A stretch of 64,000 bases of DNA from Ramlibacter sp. PS4R-6. GTDB lineage: Bacteria > Pseudomonadota > Gammaproteobacteria > Burkholderiales > Burkholderiaceae_C. How positions within the stretch are numbered: the stretch's first letter is position 1; each line of letters begins with the position of its first letter. The notes under the pieces were generated by a model. It was not told where the DNA came from. It did not search any database and saw only the letters and a program-made list of their open reading frames with translations. The stretch is from the NCBI RefSeq assembly GCF_037572775.1, contig NZ_JBBHKA010000001.1, forward strand, positions 310,001 to 374,000, in the 5' to 3' direction. Both the position numbers and the translations under genes were made by a program. This document shows positions 31,532 to 40,217 of this stretch, one piece after another.

Positions 31532-31729
31532 ATGAAAGACGAACTCACCCTGGCCGACGGCGGCGCCTGGGCCGTCACCGGCATCCTCACCGACCTGCAA
31601 GGCGCGGTGCTCACCAGCAGCGTCGGCGACGGCGGCCTCGCCGGCACCCTGGACTTGGCCGCCGGCCTGCTCGCGGCAGTGAACGACGCGAGCTTCGGCT
31701 CCGCACACCTCGAAGGAGAACTGGGATGA
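31532..31729 (+). CDS. Small protein of unknown function
   Basis: 65 residues from the ATG at 31532; an earlier in-frame ATG at 31502 is possible. The sequence (MKDELTLADGGAWAVTGILT, LDLAAGLLAAVNDASFGSAH) is acidic, with one moderately hydrophobic stretch and no signal peptide. Its stop codon overlaps the next start (ATGA), which supports it as a real coupled gene. It is divergent from the giant kinase gene with 261 bases between. I do not recognise it. Confidence 0.5.
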   Translation: MKDELTLADGGAWAVTGILTDLQGAVLTSSVGDGGLAGTLDLAAGLLAAVNDASFGSAHLEGELG

Positions 31730-31935
31730 ACCCGAAGGACAAGCAGGCGCCGCAGACCGGCAAGGTCGAGAACGACCGCAACAAGGCCGGCGAGCAGGCG
31801 CCGACGCAGAAGAACGAAGGCCGCCGCACGCCGCAAAGCCGGCACGACCGCGAGTCGCACATCGGCGGCAACAACCAGAACCAGGCGCGCACCGGCGGCA
31901 AGCGCGGCGGCCGCGGGTCGAACGGCGCCGGCTAG
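31726..31935 (+). CDS. Small basic, probably disordered protein
   Basis: 69 residues, with AAGGAG eight bases before the ATG. It is almost free of hydrophobic residues and rich in Lys, Arg, Asn, Gln and Gly (NRNKAGEQAPTQKNEGRRTP, then NNQNQARTGGKRGGRG). The composition resembles small stress-induced or nucleic-acid-binding disordered proteins, but no family is recognised. It is translationally coupled to the 65-residue gene before it and converges on the SMP-30-like gene with a 3-base gap. Confidence 0.6.
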   Translation: MNPKDKQAPQTGKVENDRNKAGEQAPTQKNEGRRTPQSRHDRESHIGGNNQNQARTGGKRGGRGSNGAG

Positions 31936-31938
31936 GCC

Positions 31939-33141
31939 CTACTGCGAAACGAGCGGCACGGCCACGATGGCCGTGGGCCGCAAGCGGCCCGGGTCACGCA
32001 GCGTTGCGTCGGGCTGGAAGTGCGCGACGTGCGAGTTCGCGATCACGTGCAGCGCGCCACCCACGATCGTCCCCGTTGTCGGCTCGGCGAACTCCGGGTG
32101 GCGGCTGGCTTGCAGCACGCGCACGCCGGTCACTTTCTGCGCGGCTCCATCGAGCTCCACGCGCACCACGCGCCCGGGGTTGCTCACGTTCTGCACGCCG
32201 ACGAGCGCGCCTTCGTGCCAGTACAGGCCGTCGATGCCGCCCGTCACCACGTCGTCGGGCTGCGCCATGCGGGCGGCCGCGCCGGTGGCCGGGTCGATGC
32301 GCGCGATGCCGGTGTTCAGGGCGACGTAGACGATGCCCCCGGGCGAGACCGCCACCCCGTTCGCGCCGGGCAGGCCGGTCTCGCCGACACGTTGCGCCGA
32401 CGAAGCGCCCGGTGCGATGCGGTACAGCCGCCCGGCCGCGGAATCGGTGACGTACCAGCTGCCGTCCGGGGCCAGTGCCAGGTCGTTCAGCTGCATCGCG
32501 TCGGGCACGTCGATGCGGGCGAGGCGCCGGCCGCTCGCCAGCGCGAAGCACACCACGGCGTTGCGCCTTTCCTTGCTGGCGCCGTCCTCGAAGCCGTTGG
32601 TGCTGACCGCGCACAGCCAGTCGCCCTTCGCATCGATGGCGAGGCCGAGCACCCGGTCCAGGCCGGTCGCGAAATCGCGTGCGCGGCCTTGCGCGTCCAC
32701 CGCGACGATCTTGCGCTGCGCGATGCTGCCGATGTAGTGGACGCGCCGCCGTGCGTCGTAGGCGATGCCTTCGGGCACGAGTTGCGCATCGGCCAGGCGC
32801 AGCACCACCGGGGCGTCGGCGGTGCGCGGCTCCTCGTCGGCCAGTTCGCGCACGACGGCCTGGAACGAGGCGTCCGCCCACAGTGGCTCGAACATCTGCC
32901 GCGCCGGCACGATGCCCAGCCGCCGGCCCTTGAGCGAGCGCAGCTGCGCGATGGCTTCGTCCTTCTGCCCCAGCCCCGCGTGCGTGAACGCCTGGAAATA
33001 CGCGAGCAGCCCGTCGCCCGGCCGCGCCTGGCGCAGCTCCTGGATGCGCGCGAGCTGCGCCTTCAAGGCGGCTTGCGGGTCGGCATCCTGCGCGTGGGCG
33101 CAGGCGGCGCACGCCAGCAGCAACGCAGCGAGCCACCTCAT
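31939..33141 (-). CDS. SMP-30/gluconolactonase-like beta-propeller, secreted
   Basis: 400 residues. It starts with the signal peptide MRWLAALLLACAACAHAQ, so it should be periplasmic. A short helical region (about 20-90) looks like one TPR-type unit (GDGLLAYFQAFTHAGLGQKD). The rest is a six-bladed propeller typical of SMP-30/LRE-like proteins: VPEGIAYDARRRVHYIGSIA, LGLAIDAKGDWLCAV, LNDLALAPDGSWYVTD and GANGVAVSPGGIVYVA. Family members hydrolyse lactones or bind sugars and metals; the activity here is not known. The start overlaps the end of the ABC permease gene (ATGA), so it belongs to that operon. Confidence 0.8.
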   Translation of the reverse strand: MRWLAALLLACAACAHAQDADPQAALKAQLARIQELRQARPGDGLLAYFQAFTHAGLGQKDEAIAQLRSLKGRRLGIVPARQMFEPLWADASFQAVVRELADEEPRTADAPVVLRLADAQLVPEGIAYDARRRVHYIGSIAQRKIVAVDAQGRARDFATGLDRVLGLAIDAKGDWLCAVSTNGFEDGASKERRNAVVCFALASGRRLARIDVPDAMQLNDLALAPDGSWYVTDSAAGRLYRIAPGASSAQRVGETGLPGANGVAVSPGGIVYVALNTGIARIDPATGAAARMAQPDDVVTGGIDGLYWHEGALVGVQNVSNPGRVVRVELDGAAQKVTGVRVLQASRHPEFAEPTTGTIVGGALHVIANSHVAHFQPDATLRDPGRLRPTAIVAVPLVSQ

Positions 33142-33932
33142 GCGCGGAACCGCTTGCGCGTGAGCGCCAGCGCCACCCAGTACGCCACCACGGCATACGC
33201 CACGAGCACGAGCGCGTGGCGAACCGGATGCTCGGGCCAGCGGTCCAGGAACATGGGCCGCACCAGCTCCACCGCGTTGGTCAGCGGCAGCCAGCTGGAG
33301 ACGAAGCGCAGCGGCGCGGGCAGCTGGTCCAGCGGGAAGAACACGCCCGACAGGAACATCATGGGCGTGAGGAACAGCGTGAAGTAGTAGGTGAAGAAGT
33401 CGTAGCCCTTGGCGAGCGCGTTGAAGATGAGCGCGATGCACGAGAAGGTGATGCCCACGCCCAGCAGCACCGGCCACGCCGCCAGCAGCTTGGGGCTGTG
33501 CGTGATGCCCAGGCCCAGCATCACGACGAGGATGGCGGTGATCGTGAACAGCGACTTGAACGCGGCCCACAGCATCTCGGCCATCACGATGTTGTCCAGG
33601 TTGACCGGCGCGTTCATGATGCCGTCCCAGGTCTTCTGCACGTGCATGCGCGAGAACGCGGAGTACAGCGCCTCGAAGGACGCGGCGTTCATCGCGCTCA
33701 TGCAGATGGCGCCGCTTGCCAGGAACAGGATGTACGGCACCTTCTCGCCGCCGGTCTGCACGGTGCCCACCAGCGCGCCCATGCCGTAGCCGAAGGCCAC
33801 GAGCCAGATGAGCGGCTCGGCGATGTTGCCCACCAGGCTCGGGATCGCGAGCTTGCGCCACACCAGCAGGTTGCGCAGGAACACCGGCCACCAGCGCGGC
33901 GACAGGTCGGGGGCGCGCCAGATCGAGTTCAT
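33138..33932 (-). CDS. ABC-2 type transporter permease (NodJ-like)
   Basis: 264 residues with about six membrane segments (for example LIWLVAFGYGMGALVG, LFTITAILVVMLGLGI, FFTYYFTLFLTPMMFLSGVF). The latter, with VFFPLDQLP, is the ABC-2 signature. The order and sequence resemble NodJ, which with NodI exports lipo-chitin oligosaccharides in rhizobia. In non-nodulating Burkholderiales the same pair is common and probably exports another lipid or glycolipid. GGAGGA precedes the ATG, and the start overlaps the ATPase stop by four bases. Confidence 0.9.
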   Translation of the reverse strand: MNSIWRAPDLSPRWWPVFLRNLLVWRKLAIPSLVGNIAEPLIWLVAFGYGMGALVGTVQTGGEKVPYILFLASGAICMSAMNAASFEALYSAFSRMHVQKTWDGIMNAPVNLDNIVMAEMLWAAFKSLFTITAILVVMLGLGITHSPKLLAAWPVLLGVGITFSCIALIFNALAKGYDFFTYYFTLFLTPMMFLSGVFFPLDQLPAPLRFVSSWLPLTNAVELVRPMFLDRWPEHPVRHALVLVAYAVVAYWVALALTRKRFRA

Positions 33933-34867
33933 CCTTCCTCCCGGATCTGCCGGCCCGTGAGCTTGAGGAACAGGTCCTCGAGGTTGGCCGGCCGGTGCAG
34001 CACGCGCAGCTTGGGGTGGTCGCGGCCGAAGGCATCGAGCAGCGGCTTGGCGTCCTGCGTGTAGAAGAAGACCGTCTCGCCGCTGACTTCGACGCGCGAG
34101 GCCATCTGCTTCAGCGGCGAGTCGGCCAGGGCCAGTGCGCCGTTGCCGTACGCCTCGACCACGTCGGGCTCGAGGTACTCCGCGATCAGGTCGCGCGGCT
34201 TGCCTTCGGCGATTTTCTTGCCGTGGTCGATGACGAGCAGGCGCGAGCACAGGCGCTCGGCCTCGTCCATGAAGTGCGTGGTCAGCAGGATCGACTTGCC
34301 TTGCTGCAGCAACAGCTGCAGCCGCTCCCACATCAGGTGACGCGCCTGCGGGTCGAGTCCCGTGGTCGGCTCGTCCAGCATGAGCAGCTTCGGATCGTTC
34401 ACGAGGGCCCGCGCCAGCGACAGGCGCCGCCGCATGCCCCCGGACAACTCGCCGGGCTTGGCATCCGCCTTGTGCGAGAGCGCCGCGAACTCCAGCAGCT
34501 GCGGGATGCGGCTGCGGATGTGCGCATCCTTCATGCCGAAGTAGCGGCCATAGACGAGCAGGTTCTCGGCCAGCGTGAAGTCGGGGTCCAGCGTGTCGAA
34601 CTGGCTGACCACGCCCAGCTGCGCCTTGATGGCCAGCGCGTCGCGCGGCATCGTGAGCCCCAGCGCCTGCACCTCGCCCGCGTCGGGCACGGTGAGGCCC
34701 AGGCACATGCGGATGGTGGTGGTCTTGCCGGCACCGTTGGGGCCGATGACGCCCAGGCACTCGCCGCGCGCGATCGAGAACGACAGGTCGCGCACCACCT
34801 CCTGCGCGCCGTAGCGCTTGGTCAGGTTGCGGGCCTCGAAGAGCGTGTCGTCCATGCCGGGGGCCAT
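33929..34867 (-). CDS. ABC transporter ATP-binding protein (NodI-like)
   Basis: 312 residues from the ATG at 34867; an ATG at 34855 is equally possible because neither has a clear ribosome site. Walker A is GPNGAGKTTT, signature LSGGMRRRLSLARAL, Walker B LLMLDEPTTGLDPQ, and the H loop LLTTHFMDEAE. The C-terminal extension (FFYTQDAKPLLDAFGRDHP) is typical of NodI/DrrA-type exporters. It drives the permease encoded next to it. Only 24 bases separate its start from the divergent psd gene, so the promoters must reach into coding DNA. Confidence 0.92.
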   Translation of the reverse strand: MAPGMDDTLFEARNLTKRYGAQEVVRDLSFSIARGECLGVIGPNGAGKTTTIRMCLGLTVPDAGEVQALGLTMPRDALAIKAQLGVVSQFDTLDPDFTLAENLLVYGRYFGMKDAHIRSRIPQLLEFAALSHKADAKPGELSGGMRRRLSLARALVNDPKLLMLDEPTTGLDPQARHLMWERLQLLLQQGKSILLTTHFMDEAERLCSRLLVIDHGKKIAEGKPRDLIAEYLEPDVVEAYGNGALALADSPLKQMASRVEVSGETVFFYTQDAKPLLDAFGRDHPKLRVLHRPANLEDLFLKLTGRQIREEG

Positions 34868-34891
34868 TGTGCCCAACTAGAATCGACCGCC

Positions 34892-35752
34892 ATGTCGCGC
34901 TTCCTCGTCACGCCGCAGTACGTCCTGCCCAAGCTGCTGATGACGCAGATGGCGGGGGTCGTCGCCAACCTGCACGGCGGCGCGCTCACGCATGCGCTCA
35001 TCCGGCGCTTCGTGCGCCAGTACAAGGTGGACATGTCGGAGGCCGCCAACCCCGACATCGAGAGCTACGCGACCTTCAACGACTTCTTCACGCGGCCCTT
35101 GCGCGAAGGCGCGCGGCCCATCGCCGGCGCGCCCTTCGTCTGCCCGGTGGACGCCGCCATCAGCCAGTTCGGGCCGATCGAGCACGACCAGATCTTCCAG
35201 GCCAAGGGCCACAGCTACTCGACGCGCGCGCTGGTCGGCGGCGACCAGCAGCTCGCCCACCAGTTCGACCATGGGCACTTCGCCACGCTGTACCTCGCGC
35301 CCAAGGACTACCACCGCATCCACATGCCGTGCGACGGGCGCCTGACGCGAATGATCTACATCCCCGGCGCGCTTTTCTCGGTGAACCCGCTCACCGCGCG
35401 CCACGTGCCCAGCCTGTTCGCGCGCAACGAGCGCGTGGTGTGCGTCTTCGACACCGAGTACGGGCCGTTCGTCAACGTGCTCGTCGGCGCGACCATCGTC
35501 GGCAGCATGGCCACCGTGTGGCACGGCGTGGTGAACCCGCCGCGGCCGGGAAAGATCCGCGAGTGGCGCTACGACGACCAGGACATCCGCCTGAAGAAGG
35601 GCGAGGAGATGGGGCGCTTCCTGCTCGGCTCCACGGTGGTGATGCTGTTCCCCAAGAACGTCGTGGTGTTCCACCCGGACTGGGCGGCGACGCGACCGGT
35701 GCGGCTGGGCGAGGCGATGGCGACGCTGCGCGGGGCCGAGAGCCCCGTGTAA
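34892..35752 (+). CDS. psd: Phosphatidylserine decarboxylase proenzyme
   Basis: 286 residues. The enzyme makes phosphatidylethanolamine at the inner membrane. It cleaves itself at the LGST motif (245-248) to form the pyruvoyl prosthetic group from S247. The assisting residues are in place: D87 in CPVDAAIS and H144 in YHRIHMPCDG, corresponding to the Asp-His-Ser triad of E. coli Psd. The length is somewhat below that of E. coli (322). It begins 25 bases from the divergent NodI-like gene; no regulatory site could be recognised. Confidence 0.93.
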   Translation: MSRFLVTPQYVLPKLLMTQMAGVVANLHGGALTHALIRRFVRQYKVDMSEAANPDIESYATFNDFFTRPLREGARPIAGAPFVCPVDAAISQFGPIEHDQIFQAKGHSYSTRALVGGDQQLAHQFDHGHFATLYLAPKDYHRIHMPCDGRLTRMIYIPGALFSVNPLTARHVPSLFARNERVVCVFDTEYGPFVNVLVGATIVGSMATVWHGVVNPPRPGKIREWRYDDQDIRLKKGEEMGRFLLGSTVVMLFPKNVVVFHPDWAATRPVRLGEAMATLRGAESPV

Positions 35753-35786
35753 GGCGGCGGTCGCCGGCAGCCGTTAGCATGCTGCC

Positions 35787-36233
35787 ATGCACACCGCCCC
35801 CACCACCAACCCCGCACCGCTCTCCCCGTTCCACCTCGCGTTTCCCGTGCACGACCTCGCTGCCGCGCGCCGCTTCTACGGCGACCTGCTCGGCTGCCCC
35901 GAGGGCCGCTCCAGCGACGAGTGGGTGGACTTCAACTTCTACGGCCACCAGATCGTGGCGCACCTGGCCCCCGACGAGACGGGCGAGGCGCGCAAGAGCG
36001 CGGTGGACGGCCACGGCGTGCCGGTGCGGCACTTCGGCATCGTGCTGCCGATGGCCGAGTGGGACGCATTGGCCCAGCGCCTGAAGGCGCATGGCACGAG
36101 CTTCGTGATCGAGCCCTACACGCGCTTCAAGGGCGAGCCCGGTGAACAGGCCACGATGTTCTTCCTCGACCCGAGCGGCAACGCCATCGAGGTGAAGGCG
36201 TTCGCGGACATCGGCAAGCTGTTTGCGAAGTAA
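35787..36233 (+). CDS. VOC-family (glyoxalase/dioxygenase-like) protein
   Basis: 148 residues. It shows the paired beta-alpha-beta modules of the VOC fold: [20 protein letters not shown] at the start and [29 protein letters not shown] at the end. Metal-ligand candidates are H16 in the first strand and the Glu of NAIEVKAF. Similar proteins are often annotated as glyoxalase or dioxygenase, but no reaction has been assigned for this branch. It follows psd by 34 bases and may be cotranscribed. Confidence 0.85.
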   Translation: MHTAPTTNPAPLSPFHLAFPVHDLAAARRFYGDLLGCPEGRSSDEWVDFNFYGHQIVAHLAPDETGEARKSAVDGHGVPVRHFGIVLPMAEWDALAQRLKAHGTSFVIEPYTRFKGEPGEQATMFFLDPSGNAIEVKAFADIGKLFAK

Positions 36234-36236
36234 GGC

Positions 36237-37748
36237 TTACTGGAACGCCACCTCGTCGAACGCCCGCAGCTTGCGCGAGTGCAGGCGCTGGCTGCCCTGC
36301 TCGCGCAGGATCTCGATGGCGCGCATGCCGATGCGCAGGTGCTGGTCGACGCGGTCGCGGTAGAACTGGTTGGCCATGCCCGGCAGCTTGATCTCGCCGT
36401 GCAGCGGCTTGTCGCTGACGCACAGCAGGGTGCCGTAGGGCACGCGGAAGCGGAAACCGTTGGCGGCGATGGTCGCGCTTTCCATGTCCAGCGCCACGGC
36501 GCGGCTTTGCGAGAAGCGCCGCTGCGGCTCGTTGCCGGGCAGCAGCTCCCAGTTGCGGTTGTCGGTGCTGGCCACCGTGCCCGTGCGCATGATGCGCTTG
36601 AGGTTGTCGCCCGCGAAGCCCGTGACGTCGGCCACGGCCTTCTCCAGCGCCAGCTGGATTTCGGCCAGCGCCGGGATCGGCACCCACACCGGCAGCTCCT
36701 CGTCCAGCACGTGGTCCTCGCGCACGTAGGCATGCGCGAGCACGTAGTCGCCCAGCTGCTGGCTCGAACGCAGGCCCGCGCAGTGGCCCAGCATCATCCA
36801 CGCATGCGGTCGCAGCACCGCGATGTGGTCGGTGATGGTCTTCGCGTTGGCGGGGCCCACGCCGATGTTCACCATGGTGATGCCGCCGTGGCCCGGGCGC
36901 ATCAGGTGGTAGGCCGGCATCTGCGGCAGCCGCGCCGGGATGGTGCCGCGCTCGTCGCCCGCCTCGGCGGCGCTGGCGGCGCGGCGCGTCACCACGTTGC
37001 CCGGCTGGACGAAGGCCATGTAGGGGCTGTCGGGGTTGGCCATCTCCTCGTGCCCCAGGCGCACGAACTCGTCGATGTAGAACTGGTAGTTGGTGAACAG
37101 GACGAAGTTCTGGAAGAAGTCGGGCGCCGTGCCGGTGTAGTGGCGCAGGCGGTGCAACGAGTAGTCCACGCGCGCGGCCGTGAACAGCGCCAGCGGATGC
37201 GGCTCGCCCTGGCGGTGGCGCCAGGTGCCGTTGGCGATGCCGTCGTCCATGTTGTGCAGGTCGGGCAGGTCGAACACGTCCTGCATGAGCATGCGGCGCT
37301 CGGGGGCGAGCGAGCCTTCGATGTGCTCGTTCTCGGCGAAGGAGAAGTGCACGGGGATGGGCTGGGTGCTGGTGCCGACTTCCAGGTCCACGCCATGGTT
37401 GCGCTGCAGCAGCCGGAACTGCTCCAGGTAATAGTTGGCGTACAGGTCGGGCCGCGTGAGCGTGGTCTCGAAGCGCCCCGCGCCCGACACGAAGCCGTAC
37501 GACAGGCCCTGGTTCTCCAGCAGATTCTGGTTGACGGCGCTGTCGGTATGGATGCGCACGAAGGGGTAACAGGCGCGCACGTGGCCGGGCAGCGTATCGC
37601 CCGCGACGAAGCGCTGCATGGCCTCGCGCAGGTGCGCGATCTGCTGGTCGTAGATGAAGCGGACCTGCGCCAGCGCACTCTCGGCATCGCCGTGTCGGGT
37701 GGGCGCGATGAAGGGCGGCATGTAGGGCATGTGGCCTATTGTGCCCAT
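36237..37748 (-). CDS. amn: AMP nucleosidase
   Basis: 503 residues (E. coli Amn 484). It hydrolyses AMP to adenine and ribose 5-phosphate and helps to set adenylate levels. The N-terminal half (LREAMQRFVAGDTLPGHVRA, YPFVRIHTDSA, RPDLYANYYLEQFRLL) is the Amn-specific regulatory domain. The C-terminal half is a nucleoside-phosphorylase-like domain (GITMVNIGVGPANAKTITDH, LDMESATIAANGFRFRVPYG) with the ME-S motif for ribose binding. Several ATG codons are clustered at the start; 37748 is the longest, and 37730 has a better ribosome site. It converges on the VOC gene with a 3-base gap. Confidence 0.93.
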   Translation of the reverse strand: MGTIGHMPYMPPFIAPTRHGDAESALAQVRFIYDQQIAHLREAMQRFVAGDTLPGHVRACYPFVRIHTDSAVNQNLLENQGLSYGFVSGAGRFETTLTRPDLYANYYLEQFRLLQRNHGVDLEVGTSTQPIPVHFSFAENEHIEGSLAPERRMLMQDVFDLPDLHNMDDGIANGTWRHRQGEPHPLALFTAARVDYSLHRLRHYTGTAPDFFQNFVLFTNYQFYIDEFVRLGHEEMANPDSPYMAFVQPGNVVTRRAASAAEAGDERGTIPARLPQMPAYHLMRPGHGGITMVNIGVGPANAKTITDHIAVLRPHAWMMLGHCAGLRSSQQLGDYVLAHAYVREDHVLDEELPVWVPIPALAEIQLALEKAVADVTGFAGDNLKRIMRTGTVASTDNRNWELLPGNEPQRRFSQSRAVALDMESATIAANGFRFRVPYGTLLCVSDKPLHGEIKLPGMANQFYRDRVDQHLRIGMRAIEILREQGSQRLHSRKLRAFDEVAFQ

Positions 37749-37789
37749 CCCGTGTGACGCCGATTCGCAGCCCTGCGGTGCCGGGAATA

Positions 37790-37826
37790 CGTCCTACAAG
37801 GTGTAACGAAAGCCCCTGACGTTACA
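37790..37826 (+). promoter_or_regulatory. CGTCCTAC motif plus TGTAACG-N11-CGTTACA inverted repeat
   Basis: The octamer at 37790-37797 is followed at 37802-37808 and 37820-37826 by the arms TGTAACG and CGTTACA, eleven bases apart. The element lies about 75 bases before the start of the 86-residue protein gene and is a likely operator or promoter. Confidence 0.4.
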
Positions 37827-37900
37827 AATCCCGACCGTCGGCGACAGTCTCTGCATCGCCCAACGCGACCCGTTGTGCAGAAAAAAAGGAGCACCTGCGA

Positions 37901-38161
37901 ATGACGACTGCAACGATGGCCGGCAACCCCTTTGCGCTGATGACCGACCCCGCCGCCGTGCGCGAAACGGTCGAACGTTCCGATGCGCTGCGGCGCTTGA
38001 GCCAGCGGCAATGCCATCCGCTCGACCGTGCGGTGATCCGCAGCGCCAGCGCCGAGCTGGCCGCCTACGACGCCAAGATCGACCGCACCACCGTGTACCT
38101 GCCGCCGGAAGAAGAGACCGCCAAGCCCACCGCGCGCACCTACGGCAAGTCGATCAACTGA
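37901..38161 (+). CDS. Small protein of unknown function (86 residues)
   Basis: A strong AAAGGAG lies nine bases before the ATG. The sequence has no signal peptide or membrane segment. The centre reads SDALRRLSQRQCHPLDRAVI, then RSASAELAAYDAKIDRTTVY, and it ends with KPTARTYGKSIN. It is probably a small helical cytoplasmic protein; I do not recognise it. A well-defined leader with inverted repeat, a good ribosome site and a terminator right after the stop show that it is an independent, probably well-expressed gene. Confidence 0.65.
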   Translation: MTTATMAGNPFALMTDPAAVRETVERSDALRRLSQRQCHPLDRAVIRSASAELAAYDAKIDRTTVYLPPEEETAKPTARTYGKSIN

Positions 38162-38177
38162 GGCCCACCCCATCCAT

Positions 38178-38208
38178 GAAAAACGCCCGCTGATGCGGGC
38201 GTTTTGCT
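38178..38208. terminator. Bidirectional rho-independent terminator
   Basis: Arms AACGCCCGC (38182-38190) and GCGGGCGTT (38195-38203) enclose TGAT. T-rich sequence follows on the plus strand (GTTTTGC), and a run of five T follows on the minus strand. It serves the 86-residue gene from the left and the FecR-like gene from the right. Confidence 0.85.
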
Positions 38209-38223
38209 TGGGGCGGCCGTGCG

Positions 38224-40143
38224 CTACTCGTAGCGGCGGCCCCGGCCGCGGCCTTCGTCCTCGCGCTGCGCCTGGCGTTGCTGGCTGCGCTCCTCGCGGC
38301 GCTGCTGCTGCGCTTCGCGGCGCTGCACCTGCTGCTGCGGGTGCGCCTCGCGCTGCTGTGGCGCCTGCTGTTGTTGCTGCTGCGCCCAGGCCCGCTGCTG
38401 CTGCACCTGCTGCTGCTGCGCCTGCCACGCCTGCTGGCGCTGCATCTCGCGCGCGGCCTGCTGCTGGCGCTGCGCTTCCTGGTGCTGGCGCTGCTGCATC
38501 TCGTGCTGCTGGCGCGCCGCTTCCTGGCGCTGGGCCTGCACGGCCTGCTGCTGCTCGCGCCATTGCTGCTGCTGGCGCTGCGCCTGCATGTCGCGCACCT
38601 GCTGCTCGCGTTGCTGCTGCGCGGCGCGCTGCTGCTCGCGCATCGTGTCGCGCTGCTCACGCTGGGCTTCGTGGCGCTCGCGCTGCACCTCGCGCTGCGA
38701 GAAGTCGCGGCGCTCGGGCGGCTGGAAGATGCCGCGCGCCTGTTCGCGCTGCTGCTGCGGCGGCGTGAAGCGCTGCACCGGCGGCGGCGCGGCGCGCACG
38801 TGCTGCTCCCGCTGCTCGCGGCGGAACTCGCGCGACGGCATGGGCGGCGTGACCTGCTGCACGCGCGCGATGTCGTTGGCGTTCACGCGGCTCCAGCGCC
38901 CGGGCACGTGGCGGCCGCGGTTGAAGTCGTCGGTGCGCATGGCGGTGATGGCATCGGGACGCGACAGGAAGCGGTGCGGGCCGTTGTTGTACGAGCGGCT
39001 GCCCACCACCACGTAGCGGTTGACGTTGCGCACGTACACCGGGCTCGCCGCGTAGAAGGGCTGCCAGATCTCGCCGGGGGCCAGCGGGTACCAGCCGATG
39101 CCGGGGCCGCTGGAGAACGAGAAGCTCACGCCGCTGCCGCCGCCGACGAAGGCGACCAGCGCGGGCGAGTACACGGGCCGGCGGCCGATCGGGCCGGGCA
39201 CCCACGCCCAGCGCGAACCGATGGTGGCCCAGCGGCCGTAGTGGAAGGGCGCGAATCCCCAGGGCGCGTCGTCGATCCAGGTCCAGCCCCAGGGGGCGAT
39301 CCATTCCCAGCGGCCGTAGCGGTACGGCGCCCAGTCGGCCACGCTCACCTGCGGGTACCACACGGCGCCGTACTCCGGGTCCTGCGACCATTGGCCGTGG
39401 TTGTCCAGCTCCTGGTAGCCCACGACGTCGCGCGGGATGTGGCGCGCGGCGATCGACTGGTCCTCGGCGCGGTTGCGGTCCAGGGCCCAGCGCTCGAAGC
39501 CGTTGTCGGCCAGTTGCGGCGGGTTGGCCAGCTGCGCGAGGTCGCGCCCCGCGAAGGCGGCCTGCCGGCCCGCGGTGATCTGTTGCGCGCCGCCGTTGGC
39601 GCCGAAGACGGCCGTCGAGCCGCTGCGCACGGCCACGCGCGTGAAGCCCTGCTGCGCGTCCACGTCCATGCGCCAGTCGCCGGGCTCGGTGACGCGCAGC
39701 GCCAGCTGCGGCGTGTCGATCTCGAAGTTGTCGCCGCCGCGCATCTCGCGCACGCGCGCATTCACCACGCCCTCGTTGACGCGCAGCTGCACCACGTCCT
39801 CGTCCACCGCCATCACTTCCACGAAGGTGCGGCTGTCCATGTGCACCACGGCGGAGCCGAAGTGCACCTCGGCGCGCGCGCCCTCGTCGGTCCACAGGCG
39901 GTCGCCGCGCGTGAGCGGCCGGTTGCGCGGCACTTCGGTCCAGTCGGTTTCGCCGGCCGGTGCGAACACCACCGAGCCTTCGAGGGCCGTGATGGTGCCC
40001 ACGCGCGCGGGCGGGTCCGCGCCCTGCGAGGGGGCGACGACGGCCTGCTGCTGGGCCATGGCGGCGCCGGCGAAGGCGAACACCAGCAGCGCCAGGCAGC
40101 GCGCCAGGAAAGAGGGAAATGCGGTACTGCGATGCATCTTCAT
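38224..40143 (-). CDS. FecR-like / DUF6600-type secreted protein with Q-rich tail
   Basis: 639 residues with GGAGGAGG before the ATG at 40143. A signal peptide (to about 31, GAAMAQ) is followed by a FecR-like beta domain (GTITALEGSVVFAPAGETDW, TRGDRLWTDEGARAEVHFGS). Next is a tryptophan-rich central region (WAPYRYGRWEWIAPWGWTWI, DDAPWGFAPFHYGRW) found in the DUF6600 family. The last 230 residues are almost only Gln, Arg, Ala and Glu, and are probably a long charged helix or disordered tail. It should be periplasmic or envelope-associated. A paralogue with a different tail lies directly upstream. The function is unknown. Confidence 0.8.
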   Translation of the reverse strand: MKMHRSTAFPSFLARCLALLVFAFAGAAMAQQQAVVAPSQGADPPARVGTITALEGSVVFAPAGETDWTEVPRNRPLTRGDRLWTDEGARAEVHFGSAVVHMDSRTFVEVMAVDEDVVQLRVNEGVVNARVREMRGGDNFEIDTPQLALRVTEPGDWRMDVDAQQGFTRVAVRSGSTAVFGANGGAQQITAGRQAAFAGRDLAQLANPPQLADNGFERWALDRNRAEDQSIAARHIPRDVVGYQELDNHGQWSQDPEYGAVWYPQVSVADWAPYRYGRWEWIAPWGWTWIDDAPWGFAPFHYGRWATIGSRWAWVPGPIGRRPVYSPALVAFVGGGSGVSFSFSSGPGIGWYPLAPGEIWQPFYAASPVYVRNVNRYVVVGSRSYNNGPHRFLSRPDAITAMRTDDFNRGRHVPGRWSRVNANDIARVQQVTPPMPSREFRREQREQHVRAAPPPVQRFTPPQQQREQARGIFQPPERRDFSQREVQRERHEAQREQRDTMREQQRAAQQQREQQVRDMQAQRQQQQWREQQQAVQAQRQEAARQQHEMQQRQHQEAQRQQQAAREMQRQQAWQAQQQQVQQQRAWAQQQQQQAPQQREAHPQQQVQRREAQQQRREERSQQRQAQREDEGRGRGRRYE

Positions 40144-40217
40144 GGAGGGCCTCCTCCCCGTTAGAACGCGCCTTGGACCAAAAGAGCCGCAAAGCGCAGG
40201 TAAAGCTCGTAAATGGA

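Noticed and set aside
31939-34035. A 698-codon reading that would fuse the SMP-30-like protein to upstream sequence
   Set aside because: The first 300 codons lie out of frame across the ABC permease and are low-complexity; the signal peptide at 33141 marks the true start.
38193-38768. Ala-rich plus-strand frame after the 86-residue gene
   Set aside because: It starts inside the bidirectional terminator and is antisense to the Q-rich tail; the composition is a strand artefact.
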